Below are positions 61,289-64,000 of a DNA stretch of 64,000 nucleotides, piece by piece; the stretch's first letter is position 1; each line of letters starts with the position of its first letter. The stretch spans positions 806,001 through 870,000 of the forward strand of contig NZ_CP046973.1 of the NCBI RefSeq assembly GCF_009792235.1, in the 5' to 3' direction. The stretch is from Microcystis aeruginosa FD4 (lineage in GTDB: Bacteria; Cyanobacteriota; Cyanobacteriia; Cyanobacteriales; Microcystaceae). The notes beneath the pieces are model-generated. The model was not told the origin of the DNA and made no database searches. It saw only the letters and a list, made by a program, of their open reading frames with translations. The translations under genes and the position numbers were made by a program.

Positions 61289-61462
61289 TATTAAACCTCT
61301 TGCATAATTAACTTTTCAGGCTTCAAAAACCGCAAAAATAAGGATTAAATGGCATAAAATCTGGAAATAGACTATTTAATGGCTTATTATTCATCTTTAA
61401 TTCTTCTGACTACTGACTCCTAACCCTAACAACAATTTTGGGTTTTTACAAGAGGTCTATTA
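61289..61462. mobile_element. MITE family C relative
   Basis: About 170 bp with ends TAAACCTCTTGCATAA and TTTTTACAAGAGGTCTA. ATTA-type flanks appear on both sides. Ends resemble those of 26695-26885. Confidence 0.65.
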
Positions 61463-61603
61463 TAGCCAGTTCCTTAACAATATGTTACAATAGCCGGCGA
61501 GAGGGGAGTGACCAATATCTGGAACTTTTGCGCTAGAGATAGATTCTATGGATCAGCAGTCACATCCTAAAGTAAGCTTTTAATCAGATGTTGAGGTTAG
61601 TCC

Positions 61604-62992
61604 ATGGCCAATGTTTCGGGGCGGTTTGAAAAGCAGGAATACAGCCAAAACTCAGAAAATACCGTCACGGTGGTCAGTTCGGTCATGTCCGGTTTAAAAA
61701 AAGCATCTCCCCTGCAAAAGGGCTTATTTTGGGGAATAACCCTCAGTTTTACCGCCCTAGTTTCCGCCACTGTTGGGGCTGCCGTCGCTTTGATTAGTCC
61801 CTTACCCGCACCAATTGGGGCCATCTTCCAAAAAACATCTTTTCCCACCCAAACAGACATCCTTGAGGCTCAAGCTTGGAATAGCTTAATTAACCAGCAG
61901 CTTTCTCGTCCTGTTAATATTTTAGTTATGGGCATCGATCGAGTTTTAGATGCCAAAAACGGCGACGATGTATTTAAAGGTCGCAGCGATACCATGCTCC
62001 TAGTGCGCTTCGATCCCAGCGATAAAACCGTGAGAATGTTGTCTATCCCTCGCGATAGCCGCGTCAGAATCCCCGGCCACGGTTTCACTAAAATCAACGA
62101 TGCCAATGTTCACGGCGGACCAACTCTAGCGGCAGAAGTGGTCAATAATACTTTAGGGGGTGTCACCGTTGATCGCTATGTGCGGGTGACTACCGATGCC
62201 TTTAAGGAATTAGTCGATTTAGTCGGGGGTGTAGAGGTTTATGTACCCGAACGAATGTATCATAAAGATGTCACCCAAAAATTAGAAATTGATTTACAAG
62301 AGGGTTGGCAAAATCTCAACGGCGACCAAGCAGAACAGTTTGCCCGTTTTCGTAACCAGCAATACGGCGATATCGGTCGCGTACAAAGACAACAAATTTT
62401 ATTAAAAGCACTACAACAAAAGATTTTTAGTCCGACAATTCTCCCCAGTCTCCCGAAAGCAGTACAGGTTTTACAACAATATATCGATACGAATTTAACC
62501 GTCGAGGAAATGCTGGCTATCGCTAATTTTGGCCGGGAAATTAAACAGGATGACTTGAGAATGATCCTACTCCCCGGCCGGTTTAATAACCTCGAGGAAT
62601 ACGATGGTCGCAGTTATTGGGTTTTGAACCGTCGCGAAATTAGAACCATTGTGGCTAATAATTTTACCGATAACTACACGGGGGGAGAAACCTCCGTTTA
62701 TAGTCTGCGGATTGCCATTCAAAATGCCACCCATACCAAAGGTTTAGCCCGTCGTACTCGTAATTATCTGGCCAAACGGGGCTATACAAATGTTTATATT
62801 AGCGATGACTCCTCCCAAAAGCTAGAAACCACGGCAATTATTGCCCAAAAAGGTGATATTCAGTCCGCTAACCTCTTGAAAAATCAATTGGGAATCGGTA
62901 AAGTAGAATCATCCTCCACTGGTGCTTTAGACTCAGACCTAACTATTCGGGTGGGTGATGATGTGGCCCAGTTTCTCGACGCTCAACAGTAA
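61604..62992 (+). CDS. LytR-CpsA-Psr (LCP) family glycopolymer ligase
   Basis: 462 residues. A cytosolic leader of about 40 residues and one membrane helix (TLSFTALVSATVGAAVALI, about 45-65) precede the LCP domain. The domain has NILVMGIDRV, the RSDTMLLVRFDP motif, SIPRDSRVRIPGHGFTKIN, and the Arg-rich FARFRNQQYGDIGRVQRQQ. A LytR_C domain (SLRIAIQNATHTKGLARRTRNYL) ends it. LCP enzymes transfer lipid-linked polysaccharide to the cell wall; here the acceptor is unknown. It is followed after 2 bases by a pentapeptide gene on the same strand. Confidence 0.92.
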   Translation: MANVSGRFEKQEYSQNSENTVTVVSSVMSGLKKASPLQKGLFWGITLSFTALVSATVGAAVALISPLPAPIGAIFQKTSFPTQTDILEAQAWNSLINQQLSRPVNILVMGIDRVLDAKNGDDVFKGRSDTMLLVRFDPSDKTVRMLSIPRDSRVRIPGHGFTKINDANVHGGPTLAAEVVNNTLGGVTVDRYVRVTTDAFKELVDLVGGVEVYVPERMYHKDVTQKLEIDLQEGWQNLNGDQAEQFARFRNQQYGDIGRVQRQQILLKALQQKIFSPTILPSLPKAVQVLQQYIDTNLTVEEMLAIANFGREIKQDDLRMILLPGRFNNLEEYDGRSYWVLNRREIRTIVANNFTDNYTGGETSVYSLRIAIQNATHTKGLARRTRNYLAKRGYTNVYISDDSSQKLETTAIIAQKGDIQSANLLKNQLGIGKVESSSTGALDSDLTIRVGDDVAQFLDAQQ

Positions 62993-62994
62993 CA

Positions 62995-63495
62995 ATGTTG
63001 AAAAATTTTTTCAGTCTGGTTTTAATTATTTTGCTGGCGATTCTTTGGCTACTTTTCGCGGCCCGTCCGGTGGCCTTGGCCCAAGATAAAACGATTAACT
63101 ATAGTTTTGCCCAGCTGCAAGATCGGGATTTTTCCCATCAGGATTTGCGCGGAGGGGTTTTCGCAGCTGCCGCAATGCGGGGAGTTAACCTAGAAGGGGC
63201 CGATTTATCCTATAGCATTCTCACCGAGGCTGTCCTCTTAAAAGCTAACTTAAAAGGGGCCGATTTAACCGCCTCTTTGGTAGATAGAGTTACCCTCGAT
63301 TTTGCCGATTTAACTAATACTATTTTTACCGATGCGATCGCTACTCGCAGCCGTTTTTATGACACAATTATTACTGGGGCCGATTTCACTAACGCGATAA
63401 TTGATAACTATCAGGTCAAGTTAATGTGTAAAAGGGCCGATGGCATTAATCCAGTCACGGGAGTGGCCACAAGGGATAGTTTAGGCTGTAATTAG
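62995..63495 (+). CDS. Exported pentapeptide-repeat protein
   Basis: 166 residues. A signal peptide (KNFFSLVLIILLAILWLLFAARPVALA) is followed by right-handed beta-helix repeats such as LEGADLSYSILTEAVLLKANLKGADL, and a short tail with two Cys (LMCKRADG and SLGCN). The protein should lie in the periplasm or thylakoid lumen. It starts 2 bases after the LCP gene and is probably cotranscribed with it. Function is unknown. Confidence 0.87.
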   Translation: MLKNFFSLVLIILLAILWLLFAARPVALAQDKTINYSFAQLQDRDFSHQDLRGGVFAAAAMRGVNLEGADLSYSILTEAVLLKANLKGADLTASLVDRVTLDFADLTNTIFTDAIATRSRFYDTIITGADFTNAIIDNYQVKLMCKRADGINPVTGVATRDSLGCN

Positions 63496-63622
63496 CAATT
63501 CCGGGCAGATTCTAGCTGACGGCACAAAAATAGCTGACCTCCTATGGCGCTGCTATCTCGATCGAGACAGCAGAGATGTAGAATGAAAATAATGAGCGAG
63601 GCTAAAGAAAGGAGAGGGACTC

Positions 63623-64000
63623 TTGATAATCGTCATCGATAACTATGATAGTTTTACCTACAATTTAGTCCAGTATTTGGGAGAATTAGCGGCTGAGTTT
63701 CCGATCGCCTTACCGATCGAGGTCTATCGTAATGATAAAATCGATCTGGCCACAATCGAACAAAGGCGGCCCGATGGGATTGTCATTTCCCCAGGTCCCG
63801 GTCGTCCAGTCGATGCGGGCATATCTCTGGAATTAATCGCCAAATTTAGCCCCCATTTGCCAATCTTGGGGGTCTGTCTCGGTCATCAAAGTATCGGTCA
63901 GGTATTCGGAGGGGATGTGGTCTCGGCCCCGGTCTTGATGCACGGCAAAACTTCCCCAATCTATCACAACAATGAAGGGGTATTTCAAGGCTTAGAAAAT
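63623..64000 (+). CDS. trpG: Anthranilate synthase component II (glutamine amidotransferase), partial
   Basis: The first 126 codons, cut by the right edge. Translation begins at TTG 63623 with an AAGGAGAGGG ribosome site 5 bases upstream. The class I amidotransferase motifs IVIDNYDSFTYNLVQYLGE, PGPGRPVDAG and the nucleophile elbow LGVCLGHQSIGQ (Cys) are present. It supplies ammonia for anthranilate in tryptophan synthesis. PabA for folate is the close alternative, and one protein may serve both. Confidence 0.88.
   Translation, partial: MIIVIDNYDSFTYNLVQYLGELAAEFPIALPIEVYRNDKIDLATIEQRRPDGIVISPGPGRPVDAGISLELIAKFSPHLPILGVCLGHQSIGQVFGGDVVSAPVLMHGKTSPIYHNNEGVFQGLEN

Overview
The window is a stretch of cyanobacterial chromosome. 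It carries the allophycocyanin genes apcA-apcB-apcC, the photosystem II assembly lipoprotein gene psb27, a phycobilin-lyase gene at the left edge, a Trp-rich TIGR02450 protein, an HpsJ-like protein and a DUF1997 protein, and it is sprinkled with the HIP1 octamer GCGATCGC. The dense load of short inverted-repeat elements (MITEs), CTGATAA heptamer arrays and G/C-rich octamer arrays most resembles Microcystis or a close unicellular relative; that genus call is inference. No rRNA, tRNA or CRISPR array was seen.

Layout. 1-8.9 kb: end of a CpcT-like lyase, an S51 peptidase, a Tat-type lipoprotein binding protein, a site-2 protease with CBS domains, ruvA, apcABC, msrB and a PstS-like protein. 8.9-12.1 kb is an accessory strip: a small gene split by a MITE with a 9-bp target duplication, a decayed IS1-family copy, and a cluster of toxin-antitoxin pieces (PIN toxin with a nonsense codon, ribbon-helix-helix antitoxin, TumA-like antitoxin, truncated TumE toxin). 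12.3-20.2 kb: pfkA, a dihydroorotate-dehydrogenase-like gene joined to nifJ, lexA and a TIGR02450 gene. 20.2-22.5 kb: a wrecked IS607-type transposon with a MITE inside tnpB. 22.5-29.2 kb: a PPP phosphatase, a second site-2 protease, an FHA/zinc-ribbon protein, 6-phosphogluconolactonase, an HpsJ-like protein and a sugar phosphate transferase. 29.4-30.6 kb: a pseudogene pair hit by another MITE. 30.7-34.6 kb: an Mrp-type cation/proton antiporter operon (C-D-E-F-G-DUF4040-B). 34.9-37.7 kb: an AT-rich two-gene unit, SF1 helicase plus DUF2290. 37.9-46.8 kb: an EF-hand polyferredoxin membrane protein, lepB, prs, typA, DUF1997, an NAD(P)-binding protein and a Uma2 gene. 46.8-53.6 kb: an L,D-transpeptidase, a pentapeptide membrane protein apparently joined to its upstream gene across an A9 run, an OmpR-type regulator frameshifted in a G9 run, its divergent CHASE3-type kinase, and psb27. 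53.9-64 kb: mutS2, an RND pump, an NlpC/P60 peptidase, an LCP-family protein with a lumenal or periplasmic pentapeptide protein, and the start of trpG.

How the parts work together. apcABC builds the phycobilisome core and the left-edge lyase belongs to the same light-harvesting system; psb27 serves photosystem II repair. pfkA, pgl and nifJ cover glycolysis, the oxidative pentose phosphate route and fermentative pyruvate oxidation. The Mrp operon, RND pump, sugar transferase, LCP protein and peptidoglycan enzymes act at the envelope. The strongest candidate for an undescribed system is the helicase/DUF2290 pair. The most unusual sequence-level signals are three homopolymer runs (G9, A9, C7) that each break a reading frame, a five-copy composite repeat made of a G-rich array, a fixed linker and a C-rich array, and heptamer arrays that begin directly at stop codons.
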